A DNA stretch of 64,000 nt, from positions 217,593 through 281,592 of the forward strand of contig UZAN01039369.1 in assembly GCA_900618425.1 (NCBI GenBank), given 5' to 3'. The notes beneath the pieces were generated by a model, which saw nothing but the letters and a program-made list of their open reading frames with translations, was not told where the DNA came from and made no database searches. Position 1 is the first letter of the stretch. Each line of letters starts with the position of its first letter. This document shows, in pieces, positions 37,614 through 50,800 of the stretch. Origin of the DNA: Echinostoma caproni (lineage: Eukaryota > Platyhelminthes > Trematoda > Plagiorchiida > Echinostomatidae). The translations under genes and the position numbers were made by a program.

Positions 37614-38440
37614 CTATAGCGATATGTTACCTCTGATGCTCAACATGTGGGCTCCGATGGACAAAAGCATTTTCTTTGTGCTGGGGATGGGGCCGCTTAA
37701 AGGCTGGTGTCCAGCTTGGATGCCGCTTACACCAGTAGATGTATAATCTATCTTTGTATGGTTTATTTTGCGTGGATGTGATTCAAATGAGTAGAAATTT
37801 TCTTTTTTGGTTCCGTCTAGGACTGTTTTTGCTAAACAAACGTGGGTTTGCACAATGTATCCAAGGTCATTTCGCTGCATTGCTACACATAAGGTGAGAT
37901 AACCACTGTGAGACAAAGACAGAATGACTAATCACAACTGCAAATAAGGCACAGGAATACCAAATAGACGATGAGTTTAGAGGCCAATCATCAAGGAAAA
38001 GATAACCATTCAAGTTATATACATAGTTTGGGTTTGAGAGCGCTGGCAAATTTCAGTAACTTTATGACAGTTCTGTTGTAGATGACCTGAAACGCTTGGA
38101 TTGGAGCGACACAATACTTTTGTTCGAATAAATGTTTTGTTCTCAAATTTCCAAGTCTTCTTTTACCATTCGATGACGCAACGGTTGAAAACTTGTACTC
38201 CATCGCTTTCTTAAGCCACATCGGGATGTATTCGGTCATTCTGTGATGCAGCTGTCTCTGTGCCCTGTCTATGTTGATGGTCCAGCATCCACACTTGAAG
38301 CGGCAGATACAATTTCATTTGGCGGAAGGGGCGAACATCTCCATCAACGATGTCGTTGGTATCCCTGTGATAATGACGGGGTCAGCTACGTAATAGACGC
38401 ACTTGATGGTAGAATTCAACCGCCTGCTAACTAATTCGCT
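37614..38440 (-). mobile_element. PLE relic: linker, GIY-YIG endonuclease and 3' tail
   Basis: On the minus strand a linker (ELVSRRLNSTIKCVYYVADP, about 38,435-38,370) leads to a decayed GIY-YIG motif (FKCGCWTINIDRAQRQL, where FxCGCGxxYIGRxxRQL is expected). The end of the endonuclease is well preserved: IPMWLKK, then APIQAFQVIYNRTVIKLLKF and ALKPKLC (38,227-38,018). Only one or two stops interrupt it. The following segment down to 37,614 probably holds the non-coding tail. It lies in an intron of the minus-strand gene, in the same orientation. Confidence 0.65.
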
Positions 38441-38449
38441 CATGTTATC

Positions 38450-40450
38450 GCCCTTCTATAATAACCTTAAGAAAGCTTTCATTTTGGAGAAATTTTTTTG
38501 GTTTTTCTAACCGATCGTGATGACCAGATATGACATGAACTTTAATTATGGTTTCCGTGTTGCATGTATGAACCATTTTGTGCACAAAGGAGAACATAAA
38601 TCATAATCGATAAAGAGTATTCGAATTCCAGTCAATTTTTGCTGTAGTCAGTCAATTAATGATTAATCAAACGAAACGCCCACAGTTTTCTTCCCAAGAA
38701 ATTATGATAATTGCAAATGTATCCATATTGCTGCAGTCTTTCGCTGCTGAATTGAGAAAGAGTACATAGCAGTGATTTCATCATTGTTAAGATTCATCAT
38801 TAACAATCAATGCATTATTATTAGACCTCGAAGATTGGTCAGTTTCGGCCACTTAGACAAACCCAGATGGTCTATTGCATGTCACGTGATTGTCAAAACT
38901 GGATAGTTGGTCGAAAGATCAACTATGAAATAAAACCTTAGGATTGGTTGATTATTAACGAAACGAACGTCACAATCAATCAAACCAACAAGTGTGAGAT
39001 GAGTTTAAGCCGGAAAACAAGCCAATACGGTATATCTCGAGGGGCGAATAAAATGACAGTCAAACTGAATTCTAACTCGGGCAATTAAAGTTGTCGATTT
39101 GATTGCAGCCCACATTTTTGTTATCCACTCTCAGACTAACGAGTTTGTCTGATGTGAACGCTTTCATATTGTTGTGCTTGTTTATTTCTCTTGTTGGATT
39201 GACCGAACTTCACCAGACACTTAGCGATCGACTCTTCATGACTCAAGTCTATTCAGTCAGCGAGTCCTGACAACCCTGTTGAGTTGCGATATTAAGGTGT
39301 GAAATGATTGAAGACAAGCTCAGTCTGTCTGACAGCCGTATTTAATACAGTACTAACCAACCCTAATAGCCGTAAAGATGATCATGCTCTTCCAAGATGG
39401 CTTGTCGCGAAAGCATTATAATCCACAAATATTTCCTACAATTTTATACCCACAAAATCAAGCAGTAAAGAAAGGGATCAAACGGTTTCATTCAATGAAA
39501 CTAACCGATTCGAGTGCTTTTCTGTCGCCATGTACTCCGACAGATGTGCTTGCATCAAAGAGGCACTGCGTAGAGCGTCAAATGTTGAGGTTTGCATATT
39601 GTCACAAATCTTGCTTTCTCGATGCTTGTGTCTGAGTGAAAATCCACGCCGAAGAAAATTCTGTAATGCGTGCAAACAAACGAAGCTTCCTCTATTATTA
39701 CACGAAAATTGCTGAAACATTGTTTTTAAAGTTTCAGAAATTAGATCAAAATTGACAATACCGAAATGACCATTTCAACCAAATATGTAGTTATTAGTTA
39801 TTTAAAAACTACAGGTCTGCTAACATTCTTTCTGGTGTCTTGTAAATCAAAGTTTTCTTGGGGGAGCTTGCAATATCGTTAATGGAAGTGAATGAAACGT
39901 TCGGAGGCATTTCACCATCCATCTGCCTAAAGAACAGTGCAGTGATCCACATTCGGTGTCAGCACTAGGTCCGATAAGCGATTCTTATGCAGTTCTGCTT
40001 CTATCACGCATTAGTAGTAGCATTTCCTTCCTCAGGTTTCCCAGGAATCATTAGTGGGTTCTCAGAGCATGCGATTCGGGACGCAATTTAGGTGGTTCAC
40101 TTATCGCACCGAGTTGCGTACCGAAAACGGACAATGGAAACACCGGACATTCCCGAATTAATTTGAAAGAGTTCATAGTTTTACATTCACTTCATGACAG
40201 AAGGAAATGGATTGTATCCTAATTTAACTGGGTTACATCCCTAATGTCTCTCATCTCTGTCATGCACTTTTTCTACGATGATCCTCTTTTTGAATAAAAT
40301 GTGCAACGAGTGCTACACTACTAACTGCAACGTGAGTAGTAATATGCTGAATACACTTTCCATTTACTTTTCGAATGGGCGCCGTTGATAGTTTTGTGGG
40401 GATTATTTTAATCTTATGAGCATTACGTCGAAACAAAGCCTTTTTAAATC
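38450..40450. other. Intron-like stretch, nothing recognised
   Basis: AT-rich, without supported coding frames. Overlapping frames at 39,378-39,720 on both strands have no motif. Confidence 0.4.
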
Positions 40451-40480
40451 TAACTCAAAATTGATATTTTTTCAGCTGAG

Positions 40481-40558
40481 CCCATTCATCTATTCACGAG
40501 TTTCGTCCAGGAGTACTGGAATACAATATGGTCCCATAAGCGGGAATTCTGAATTCTG
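40481..40558 (+). CDS. Weak candidate short exon
   Basis: A strong acceptor (TATTTTTTCAG) is followed in phase 0 by about 26 codons (LSPFIYSRVSSRSTGIQYG…) to a TGA. It is short and lies on the strand opposite exon 1 of the Ser-rich gene, so a chance frame is likely. Confidence 0.12.
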
Positions 40559-40741
40559 AGTATGCCGCAAATCTGTTCGATTTGATCAAAATGACTGGTT
40601 TACGGAAATAACTTACAACTTCGTTAGGTAATGCTTCCAGTAAGGTTTCCTTAAGATAGAGGAACCTTGGGTCACGAATCCCAAATTCAATGGAAGTTCT
40701 TTCATAAAACGTGATGCAATAAAATTTAGAATTGAGCGTAC

Positions 40742-41101
40742 CATGAAGGTCCTTCGTGATCCGGATTTCGATTTGGTCGTTGATTGACTTTCAGACTTGG
40801 TGGTTGAATCCAACGTACTGGACCTCTGTCTTCTTTCATGCGGTGGTAACCCAGTTATGCCATCGTGATTGGACGATCTTTCGAGCACAGAATCTGTATC
40901 GTTTTCGTCCTCGTGTCTTCGGCTTTTCGATTTCATGTATTTGCTGTTTCGTTTTTGTGGCATCACTGGGGTGGACAGTGAAGTGGTAGACTGATATCGG
41001 TCCAAAGCGGACGAGGATCCGTTGAGGTTCCGACTGCTCATGGGAGGAAGTACAAAGGAGTGTTGGGAGGCTGTCATACTTTGGGGACCATTTCGATCCA
41101 T
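40742..41101 (-). CDS. Exon 1 of the minus-strand Ser-rich gene (probable start)
   Basis: The ATG at 41,101 has a favourable context (A at -3, G at +4) and opens a 120-codon frame that ends in phase 0 at 40,742, before the donor G|GTACGC. A good acceptor (TTCCCCTATTATCTCAG) at 41,168 would make 41,167-41,102 a spliced leader region, and an in-frame TGA at about 41,149 supports the ATG as the start. An alternative acceptor at 41,144 would add residues such as ERLKAANNHLAEAT upstream, which also look coding. About a third of residues are Ser or Thr, with basic clusters (KRNSKYMKSKSRR) and an STTKSESQSTTKSKSGSRR end. It is likely disordered. The function is unknown. Confidence 0.6.
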
Positions 41102-41199
41102 TGTTGCCTCAGCCAAATGGTTATTTGCTGCCTTGAGTCTCTCCTTTCAAACAGGGTTCACTCGAACCTGAGATAATAGGGGAACAGCGGGTGTGAAGT

Positions 41200-44100
41200 G
41201 TGAAAAGTGTCTATGTAAAAATCTTAATCCATCGCATCACTTTAGGCATGCACAAGCAATGATCTTGCGGTGTTACATCATCTTGGGCATTGACATTCTG
41301 CTTTTGATTAACTAGTTATTATTTGTTCGGTCTTGTTAAAAGAAGCTAAGTACAAGTGTTCCTATCCCAGAGTTTTTAAACTATGTTGTTTAGCAAATCT
41401 AAACGTTGAAAATGAGACTAATGTTTGATTTATTTTCCATACCCTTATCTTCTTTAACTGGGGATTGAAATTTCAACAAACGTTCTTCGTACATATAACA
41501 TGTATTTATTAATTTCTACTGTTACACGGCTATTTACATATATTCCTTTGATTTTATTAGACAGTAGGCAATATATCAACACTGTTCATAGCTGTTTTGA
41601 TTCTCAAAAATCATTTATTGCCCAAGGCGCAATGGTTTCAACTATTAACCTAACAGTGTGTGCTACAAGTCCAGGATGATGGATACAAATGTATTACGCA
41701 ATACTACAGAGTTCCAACCACAATTAAATAACTGCCCAGTGCTCTGTATTAGTATATTGCTTCTTATATTTCCACTTAAATGGCAACGTATTTGAGATCT
41801 TTTCACAATAGGTAGAATTGATTCTCCCCATTTTTGCACTGTGGAAATATGCACCAACTTAAATCGAAACGCCCCAGTCAATAAAGTGCAAAAACCCTAA
41901 AGTTTCGCAGACATGTCACAGCCCTAATTCAGAGCCTATTGCTGATGATTCTTGAATCAGATGTAAAACTTGGATGAACATCAGTTCGGTGTGATGTTGT
42001 AATGGAAAATTGATAAAATATTCAACGAAGCTGGATGTTTCGTGTTCCGACGGAGACTCAAAATGGTATGTACTGCTACAGAATTCCAAAGCAAACGACA
42101 CGGCTATCCAGTGCAAGTTGTTGGTCAGATAAACCGGGGGAATTTTTTAACCCAATTTCTCAAAATAAATAGTTAAAACTAAAATGCCATTTATTGTAGT
42201 GAATCTATGTTCGGCTGTACTCAATAGATATCCAGCCTTGCATCGAAAAGTCCCTAGCAAGGAATATATCCACAAGAGGTGTTCAGGCACCACATCAGTC
42301 ATTACCTAAACTGATTTCACTTAAATCAACGTGATCAGGAAGGTTACTCTATCGCTATGGACAAATCAATACTAAAAATAGCTGCGAAATGGAGTCAAGG
42401 AATCACAGACAGTTTGAAATAAAAGAACACCGATCAATTGATTGTCACATTTAATTCCAATGGAGAGTTTACGTATTACCCAGACAAAAAGAAATGTTTG
42501 ATTACCATCATTAGACAGCGCTGTGATTTCTAAATTCCCATTATTTATTTTGGTAACAAAAAATTCATTACGGACCGTTATGCAAAACGTTCGTCAAACT
42601 TGAGGACAAATGAGCACGGTTTGTTGGATCAGTACAATGTTTTGAGGCGACACAGTGCATCACGTTTAGATCACCTACGTACGTTCGATTAAACGTCGAG
42701 TTCAAGTCAGGTTTCCTCTGCGGTTCGGAATGAAAAATGCTAATTTGTTTCGTACGCCTGTCGCTTGACCTCGTTTGAAAATGTCTACCAACTGTGAACA
42801 ATATCCATTTAAATTCAGTCGATCCAAGATGAGACCGAAAGAAAAACAATCAGCATGACACGTTGTTCTGAGATCTAAATGCATCAAATGCATCACAACA
42901 GATTCAATTCTTTTATTTAGAAACCAAGAAAGCAAAACAGTTTTGTATGAAACTAAACGGAAAGGAGGAAAAATTGATATCCGGGGCTATAACCGGGTCA
43001 GTGAAACGCGGGCAGTTCATGTATGGGAGTTGGCTAAAAACACTGAATCCAAACCGACCAAAAAGAGGCGTACGAACAACACTCCCCCACATCTTGGGTG
43101 TGGCATTGCTCACCGGCTCCATTGATTATCGAGGTGTATTGGGCACCTTGGACATTCGACCCCATCCAAAAGGCGTATGATTCTACGAATTGGACACCAA
43201 CACCCAATGGATTGCGATTTTCACAAACCGTCCGCTGCCTTGTAGCCAGACTTTGGTTGGTCGTAGGCTCCGGCTTTGAAATCCCCACTTTGTGTGAAAT
43301 GTGTGCATACATTCGTGGACAATATCTATCTAAATTACTCTCTCCATCTTCTCCTCCGTTCAATTTGTTGCATTCATTTGTTCGGCGGGATACCGGAAGA
43401 GGAATACCTAAATTCAACAACGATGGTCAAGTTGCCCTACATTATTGCTTAAGATGTCCTGCCCAAACACATGAAAAACGTATGAAATAATGAATGAAAA
43501 ATCTCCAGAACTACGTCGTAATATGTGCAGCTCGAAGTGGTAGAGTAAACTTTTACAAGGAATCAGGGTGTAGAAGGCGTTAAAAGCTCATAATGAGGGA
43601 TTTGAAGGGCGAAACATATGATGACTTCACAACTGATGCAATCCATGCATACCAAAATGATGGCATTTCACCCAACTGATTTCAGGAATTTGAAATCAAT
43701 GACCGTATGTTACCGCAAGCGCAAACTCTGAAAGAACGTCGTGTGCTGCTTCATCGGAATGGAGAACGCAGATACCTATCTCGTTAGTTTAACATCACCG
43801 GTGCTATGTATTTAGGAAATTGATCATTACGTATATATACGAAACTACACTTGATTGAACTCTACTTCAGTGATTTTATTCCCATAATATCGATAGTTTA
43901 CAAGAGTCAGCTTTTGGTATGCATGAGCGTTATCGGGAAACTAATCAGTTGTCTTGGTTGCCACGTTCCAATTTCCACCACAGTCACCCTTTTTTCTCAG
44001 CTTTTAGATGCATTTGAATGGTTCCAGTAACCTCCGTAATGAAAAATGACACTGATAGCATTCCTCAGTGAATTGCATCAATCTAAGACTTAAAAACAAG

Positions 44101-44880
44101 AGCAATCTTCCGAAAATGGTTTAACGGTTTTCTGCAGGAGATATACGTTGCGTTCAAATATAGGTTAGTGTTGGATCAGTATGGAACCGTTTGACTACCA
44201 GCCTCGAAATCAGTCTGAAACTGATGCTGTGGGATTAGGAATGTGAATAAATGTTGTTTCCTTTTATGTTTCCCGAGTGCAAAAATGCACCACAAACTGC
44301 CTAGAAAAGAGGGATCGGCGATACAAAGGTGGTTTTGGAAAGTGAGTAATTAAATGAAGGGATGAAATCACGCTTATTTTTGGAACACAAAATGGACCAT
44401 GTTTACCCCACGGATGGGATATGATAGTGGGCATTTTATTGATCACAGCGGAATCTGAGAAAAAGTTGCGTCTATCAAAATATCCTCAGTGACCTTGGAA
44501 AAAAATAAAAAGAGTACAATTTCGCTGTGACAAAAAACGTATTCACTTTGAAATATATTCCGTAAACTATATCACTACTCCCGAGGTAATTGAGCGGTGT
44601 AAATAAACGTTTTGTTCCCTTACTTGGATACTATCTTCTTAGCTTAATAAGTTAGGCGTTAGACATACAGACTCGCTGAGCAATTGTGGTACAAAAATAA
44701 TATTTGGGTAGTCTGTGTTCTTTATTTGCTCAGAAAATGCGGAAAGCTGAGAATCATTCATAACAAAAGTGAATGGATAATTGTTCTCTAAGTGATTACA
44801 TGCTAAAAACAGTGAGATTCACAGTAGGTAGTTTTAATAAAAAACTGTTTACTATCCGGTTTTGATTTGCCAATAATTAT
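41200..44880. other. Non-coding stretch with possible repeat remnants
   Basis: Frames of 128-130 codons on both strands at 43,034-43,490 overlap and look like repeat DNA; part of it (GGCTTTGAAATCCCC, about 43,270) resembles a tRNA-type box B and is echoed on the minus strand near 57,380. Two segments near 41,700 and 42,070 share ACT-x-CAGA-x-TTCCAA and CCAGTGC. No gene is called. Confidence 0.35.
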
Positions 44881-44881
44881 C

Positions 44882-45308
44882 CCACGCGGTTGATAACTCN
44901 NNNNNNNNNNNNNNNNNNNNNNNNNNNNNNNNNNNNNNNNNNNNNNNNNNNNNNNNNNNNNNNNNNNNNNNNNNNNNNNNNNNNNNNNNNNNNNNNNNNN
45001 NNNNNNNNNNNNNNNNNNNNNNNNNNNNNNNNNNNNNNNNNNNNNNNNNNNNNNNNNNNNNNNNNNNNNNNNNNNNNNNNNNNNNNNNNNNNNNNNNNNN
45101 NNNNNNNNNNNNNNNNNNNNNNNNNNNNNNNNNNNNNNNNNNNNNNNNNNNNNNNNNNNNNNNNNNNNNNNNNNNNNNNNNNNNNNNNNNNNNNNNNNNN
45201 NNNNNNNNNNNNNNNNNNNNNNNNNNNNNNNNNNNNNNNNNNNNNNNNNNNNNNNNNNNNNNNNNNNNNNNNNNNNNNNNNNNNNNNNNNCCACGCGGTT
45301 GATAACTC
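44882..45308. other. Assembly gap flanked by identical 18-base ends
   Basis: There are 391 N at 44,900-45,290. CCACGCGGTTGATAACTC lies immediately left (44,882-44,899) and immediately right (45,291-45,308) of the gap. Open frames over the N run are artefacts. Confidence 0.95.
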
Positions 45309-45699
45309 AGGATAAAAAACCGATCTACACAAAATATTTGTATATGCCCCGTGTGGACATGGTGTTTCGGCGATTGAATGACCAGTTGTAATCTTGACGG
45401 GAGGCGGGGGGGGGGGACAAACGTAATTTTATTAGAGAACCAACACCGGTGCAGTTTAAAACATCACAACGAATGTGAACCAGACCCCCTTATCACCAAG
45501 GTTAACCCAATCTCCTTTTCGTTCACTATTTTAGTGTAGCCCTCTATCTTCATTCAAATATCTGAAACCGACAACTCTAAGTTGGTAGGTTTTTGCTTAC
45601 AGAGTTCCATCCTGTTCGAATAAATACCTGAGAGGGGTGAATTCACTCAGTGAAATGTGTACCTTAGTGCAGTGTTTAATCAAAATGACATAATAAAGT

Positions 45700-47650
45700 A
45701 AAGGAAAACCACCGATTTAAACTTGCTCATTTTACTACCCCCGCCGGTAACCGGGTCTGCAAGAATAAATTTCATGTTTGATATGCCGTGTATTCAATGG
45801 ATCAAGATTGTATTTCCACCTTTGAATTAATACAATCGAGTCCTGACCGTACAGGAAAATCTCCTCTTAAAAAAGGGCTAAGTTATAATTTAAGTATTCC
45901 CTATTTGAAGTATATCGGCACAGTCCCTGCGGTCGAAGAACATTTACACAAAATACCAGAGGAAGAGGCCAACAAAGCTCGCTCTCAGATCGCTCGTATC
46001 CTGCGGAATCAAAAGAAGCAGACTTGCAATTTAACGAAAAAGGAACGTTTACCAGTTAGGTCTCTCCGCAAGGACAAAGTATAGAGATTACGAAAGCTGA
46101 TAAAGGCAACCAGGTAGTCATTATGAATAAAGCGGATTATGATAAAAAAAAGTGCGTGATCACCTAACAGAGTGTGAAATTTCTCAAAAGCGAGCTCAGG
46201 CCCTCAAGAATAAGACCCAAGCCACGACTATGAAGTTACTTCGAGATCCGAAACTGAAGCTGGGTAAGTCAATATGATTTTAGTTGAATCCTAAAACAAA
46301 CTGCGCTTCGAGATTTTATGGCTTGCCCAAAATTCACAAAGCAGATGTTCCCTTATGACCAATAATTGATTGCACAAACACTCCAAACTACACCCCTTCA
46401 AAACGTCTTACAAACATTCTACATCCACTTCCAAAATGTGATGAAAATTACATTAAAAAACTCAAATCACTTTATCCATAAAGTTGGAAATATTAAACCA
46501 GATCAGTCTGAATGTCTTGTAAGTTACGATGTTGTTTCTCTTTTTACCCATGTTTCCATTGAAGACTATCTAGCACTCCCTTAAAGATTACTCTCTAATG
46601 ACAATTCTTTGTGCGATAGAACCACACATGATGTAGAAGATATCATCGGGGCGGTTTCCACATGTCTGAAATGAGTGGCAACGGGTTCTTCAATCTCACC
46701 AATTGTAGTAAACATTTTTATGGAAAATTTTGAAGACGAAATACTTATGTCTGCCCCAACACCACCAAGAATCTGGTGGAGATATGTAGATGACATCTTC
46801 GTAGTGATCAAGAAGGATTTTGTGGAACTTTTCACACAGTTCATCAACCACTTTCACGAAAACATTAAGTTTACAATAGAAAAGAAGGAAAACTGTATCA
46901 ATTTCTTAGATTGTCAAGTAAGAAAGCCAACCCACACTAGCAGGTATTTATCCTACTCCTCTGAGCACTCCATAAATATGAATCTGCTGTGGTGACCATT
47001 CTCCTAACCAGAGCTATCGAGTTCGTCTCAAACAAAAGGACAAACGCAACGAGGTTCAACTAGTCACAAGGGACTTGATGGATAACGGATATTCACCAAA
47101 TTTTCTACAAAGAATTCAAAACGTATTAAAAGATCTATACAACCAGAAATCAAAAAGACCGATTGGATCGCAACTATTGTCATACCTTATTGCCGCAATT
47201 CGTCAGAAGATATCCAACGCATATTGAAACGGTTCAATATACGGGTCGCTTATCGGGCAACCAACACTCTTCGTTCACTTCTGAAGCGACTTAAGGACAG
47301 ACGATCAAAAGCTGATCAATCGAATCTTATTTACAAGATAAGATGTAAATAGTGTGCGGCCGCCCACGTCGGCCAAACAAGTCGACAACTAAAGACGCGG
47401 GTACCCGAATGTGAGAGGAAATCCAAACACCCTCCAAGAAATGCATCTGAGAGGGACGCAGCTAATACTCCACATTCCATTTCTCAGGGACACTTTATTG
47501 ACTTCGAAAAACCAATTATTTTGAAACAAGATTTCAGGTCATATGGAGAACGTTTAATCATTGAGTCATTGTGCATCAACAGCGATCCGCTTTGCGTCAA
47601 TCGATCGAACGGGACCCAAATATCAGTTCACTGGCTTAATACCAGTTGCG
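45700..47650 (+). mobile_element. PLE relic with reverse transcriptase and GIY-YIG endonuclease
   Basis: The most complete PLE of the window, read with several frameshifts and stops. In order: an N-terminal domain (EEHLHKIPEEEANKARSQIA, 45,940-45,990); ITKADKGNQVVIMNKADYD (about 46,087-46,143); RFYGLPKIHKADVPL (about 46,312-46,356); the first catalytic region, SYDVVSLFTHVSIEDYL (46,520-46,575); and the second, WWRYVDDIFVV, with YVDD at 46,783-46,794. Next come TFE-like IKFTIEKKENCINFLDCQV, a C-terminal part (LVTRDLMDNGYSPNFLQR), and the endonuclease (YKIRCK…CAAAHVGQTSRQL, 47,327-47,390; GHFIDF and ERLIIESL to 47,575). The part between the two catalytic regions is shortened. It begins 400 bases right of the gap. 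Confidence 0.75.
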
Positions 47651-47839
47651 CAACCAACCGCTCACACACACACGCACATCCTTGCTTACCAACAAACAAG
47701 ATTTAATCTAACCACAGCACAAAACCGCTCGAAGACTAATATTCCATCTTCTATGACGTCATCAATAATATTCGATGATTGCCAAATGAACGAAATCATC
47801 CAACCACTCCCATCTCTTTGTCGAGGTCCCTAGACTTTC

Positions 47840-50800
47840 AAATGTCACCGGGCTGATAATGCATGTACCACTTCAAACGACATATCTATGGGATGGTAGA
47901 CCACATGCATACATGTGCAGGACGAGAACCGGAATTGAGTACGTGAAACCATCTGATGCGGCAAACCCGCTAAATCGTTGAATCTTTTTCACATGACTTC
48001 GAAATAAATTAACTCAAATTCGTTCAACAAATGGCAAAATGTTTATTTAATTTCCGGCATCATACGATGCTCAATTTTTGAGGACCCAGGGTGCAAGCTA
48101 AGACCAATCCTTGCCAACCGTTCACTCTCTAAGGCATAAAGGTTGTCACGTTCATTGAGTAGTCTTTCCTCACAATTACTATGGCGCGCCAGCTGAACTA
48201 GGCACTTCGCATAAATCCTGTTTTGACGGTCGATGATCATGGAACCTTTAGTCCTGCCCCTGACCGAACTCCTGCATTCTCTGTATTCATGATCATCACG
48301 ATCAACTGACTAATTCTTCAGTTTGCTAGAACAATTGTGTTCCAAAAATGAATGCCTTGTTTGTTCCAAAACTTGTTATTTATTTCCTGCGGTTGTCCTG
48401 ATAACGTGACTCGTTACCATTTAATTTATCTATTTTTAGAGACGATGATATCATTGTAGTGGCGTTTTTTGTCTGACTGGGTTGATTCAACGAATACAAA
48501 ACAGAGAGTATGCCAATTAAATTTAATTTGCGTTTTCCTCCCAATTAAACGGTCAAGTATTACCTCCCCTTCACTGTTCACAATTATTTCACGGATGCTA
48601 TTTAGAGTTAACTCTCCAACTGACGCTTTTTAGTTGATTGTATCTTCACAGTTTAGTGTTCGTTTCTCATGGTCGTTACTCGGTTCTACCAATGCAAAAC
48701 TGAAATATCACTGCTACAATCTATAAATTTGTGAATATTCTTCATGCAAAATAGTTCCACTTATTTTCAGTATTTTCTCTAAACCATGATCAATATATCT
48801 AACTGGACCAAGAGTGTAGCCGACCTCCATGGTAGACGTGTTTTTGCGTGGAAACTACGAAGTGGAAAGGACCGCATGCAGCACAGCACCCGTCAGTCGT
48901 GTAAACAACAGCGCTGCTCGTATAAACAGCTTCTACCGGTGACTAGAACGGACCAAAGACCGACGCCAAATTGTAAACTGGCAATGGTGACAGATACTTT
49001 GTGTCCCTCTCTTTTCTTGGAAGAATCCCGACAACCGAACGTGTACGGGGTGGAAATATGGGCAGTCACAAAATCCCAATACAGCCGGTACATCACTACA
49101 TCACTTGGGTGGGATTTGAATCTACGAACCAAGTGCAATGCTCGAAGGGGTCACGTGGACAGTTCTTGTGTCGCTTTTGCAATGATGTCAAAAATAACCA
49201 AAACAATGAAAATGTTTCGATAAAGGTCGTTCAATGTAAGCGCTTCAGTAGTAGCTCCAAATTATAATGAATTTATGCTTTTTAGAAGGAAAACTATGCA
49301 GAGGTTTGTGTATATTTCTCGGTATTTGAATACCGTCTAACGTGCAACTCTCATTTGAGCATTTAAATCTTTCTGTATCATTTCAGTTAAAGTTTTCGGT
49401 CGAAATCACTTGTAATACTTGTGCGCCCCCATCGATAATGCAAAAAGGATAATTTTTCCCATTCCATCTGTACGATAGTCCAAAGATGGTAGTTTCAACT
49501 CAATTCTTATCTGTCTAACTTTGATTCCATGCTTTTGTGGAATCGTTTGACAATAAGAGACACTGCACGACCCCCGGCATACACTAGCACGCGGAAAGAG
49601 CGACCGAAAGCTGGTAATATCTCGTACAGATCGTGATAAGTTCACATATTGAAATGACTGTGTACATTGTGAACCGCACAACATTACTGCAACAGAAACC
49701 AGCGGAAAATATGAAATAAAGTGAGAGAAAAATTTTCGTTCTTTGCGCGAATTGCGAAACCACCGGGGATCGGTGAATGACAATTTTAATTTAATTTTCT
49801 CTGAATCATCATGGGATTATAACCCATTTTAAAGCTATTTAATACATGTTCGGTGAACGGTATTGCATTTCTATTTATCATTCTCTGAAATCCGTTTTAA
49901 CTGTCAGAAATATTTTGGAACAATATATGTGAAACTGCATTATAACGTTTTCAGAATCAGCTGATGATTATGATTATGATGATGATGCGAATCGGTTTCT
50001 AACATGTGATCGATCCGGAGTGCAAAGAATAATAACATAAATTTCAACCGCATAAAGAACTGCAATGAGTCAACCACCTGGACTGGAGGAATCGACAATC
50101 CTCGAACCGAAGTTAAAAGAAACATGCGTCAGAAAGCCGATCACACGGTCGAAAGCGGATTGTGATGTCTGATTAAAATGGATTCAAATAAACCGAAACC
50201 AAATCGTGTACAATCGTAACGTTTTCTGTGAAACTACTGTGCCTTTATTTAGTTGAAGTTACATGCCTGCCAGCCACATGCAACAAATTTTGACTGGTGT
50301 GAGTTGATCCAAAAGTGTTTCGTAGGGTACTGTGACAAAGGGTAATAAACTGGAGTTGATGTACTGATCTCTTAGATGTGAGGGATTAGTGATGATGTAT
50401 GAGAATTTGCACACGTAGATTTTATATGATGAATCTCGTCTGCAACCATATGTCAAGGTTGTGAAGTGCTTCTCAATTACGGATTCAAACTGTTGGCTCT
50501 GAGGAAATAAAATACATGTATGATAGAATCAAAACGTTTTACTGAACTGATATAAACTTAGTACACATAGTGCCAAACAAGCGGATTTTCAATATTTCAT
50601 GAGGATACCAATGAAATAGAAACATTTTATCCATAGAAATGGAAACAGATAACCATTCTTGTTCGACCAACCTAACTTTAATATTGCTGTCACTTTGAAT
50701 GCGGATTTCATTCTAAGTGCATTAGCGTCTACTCGATTTCTTCAATATCAATAACCAGGTCGCGCTTACTTAAGTGTATTCATTACTTGCGTTTTTGCAT

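Noticed and set aside
43034..43490. Overlapping 128- and 130-codon frames on opposite strands
   Set aside because: No motif, no splice support, and both cross what looks like repeat DNA with a box-B-like segment; at least one must be a shadow, probably both.
44803..45332. Three open frames of 141-163 codons
   Set aside because: They consist almost wholly of N codons from the assembly gap.
45406..45416. Runs of G or C (also 1082-1089, 14,837-14,846 and 63,899-63,907)
   Set aside because: Simple homopolymers without further structure; likely places for sequencing-length errors only.
47850..47890. Second hammerhead-like motif downstream of the large PLE (CTGATAATG…CAAACGAC)
   Set aside because: CTGATGA and GAAA are both mutated and no stem II can be drawn.
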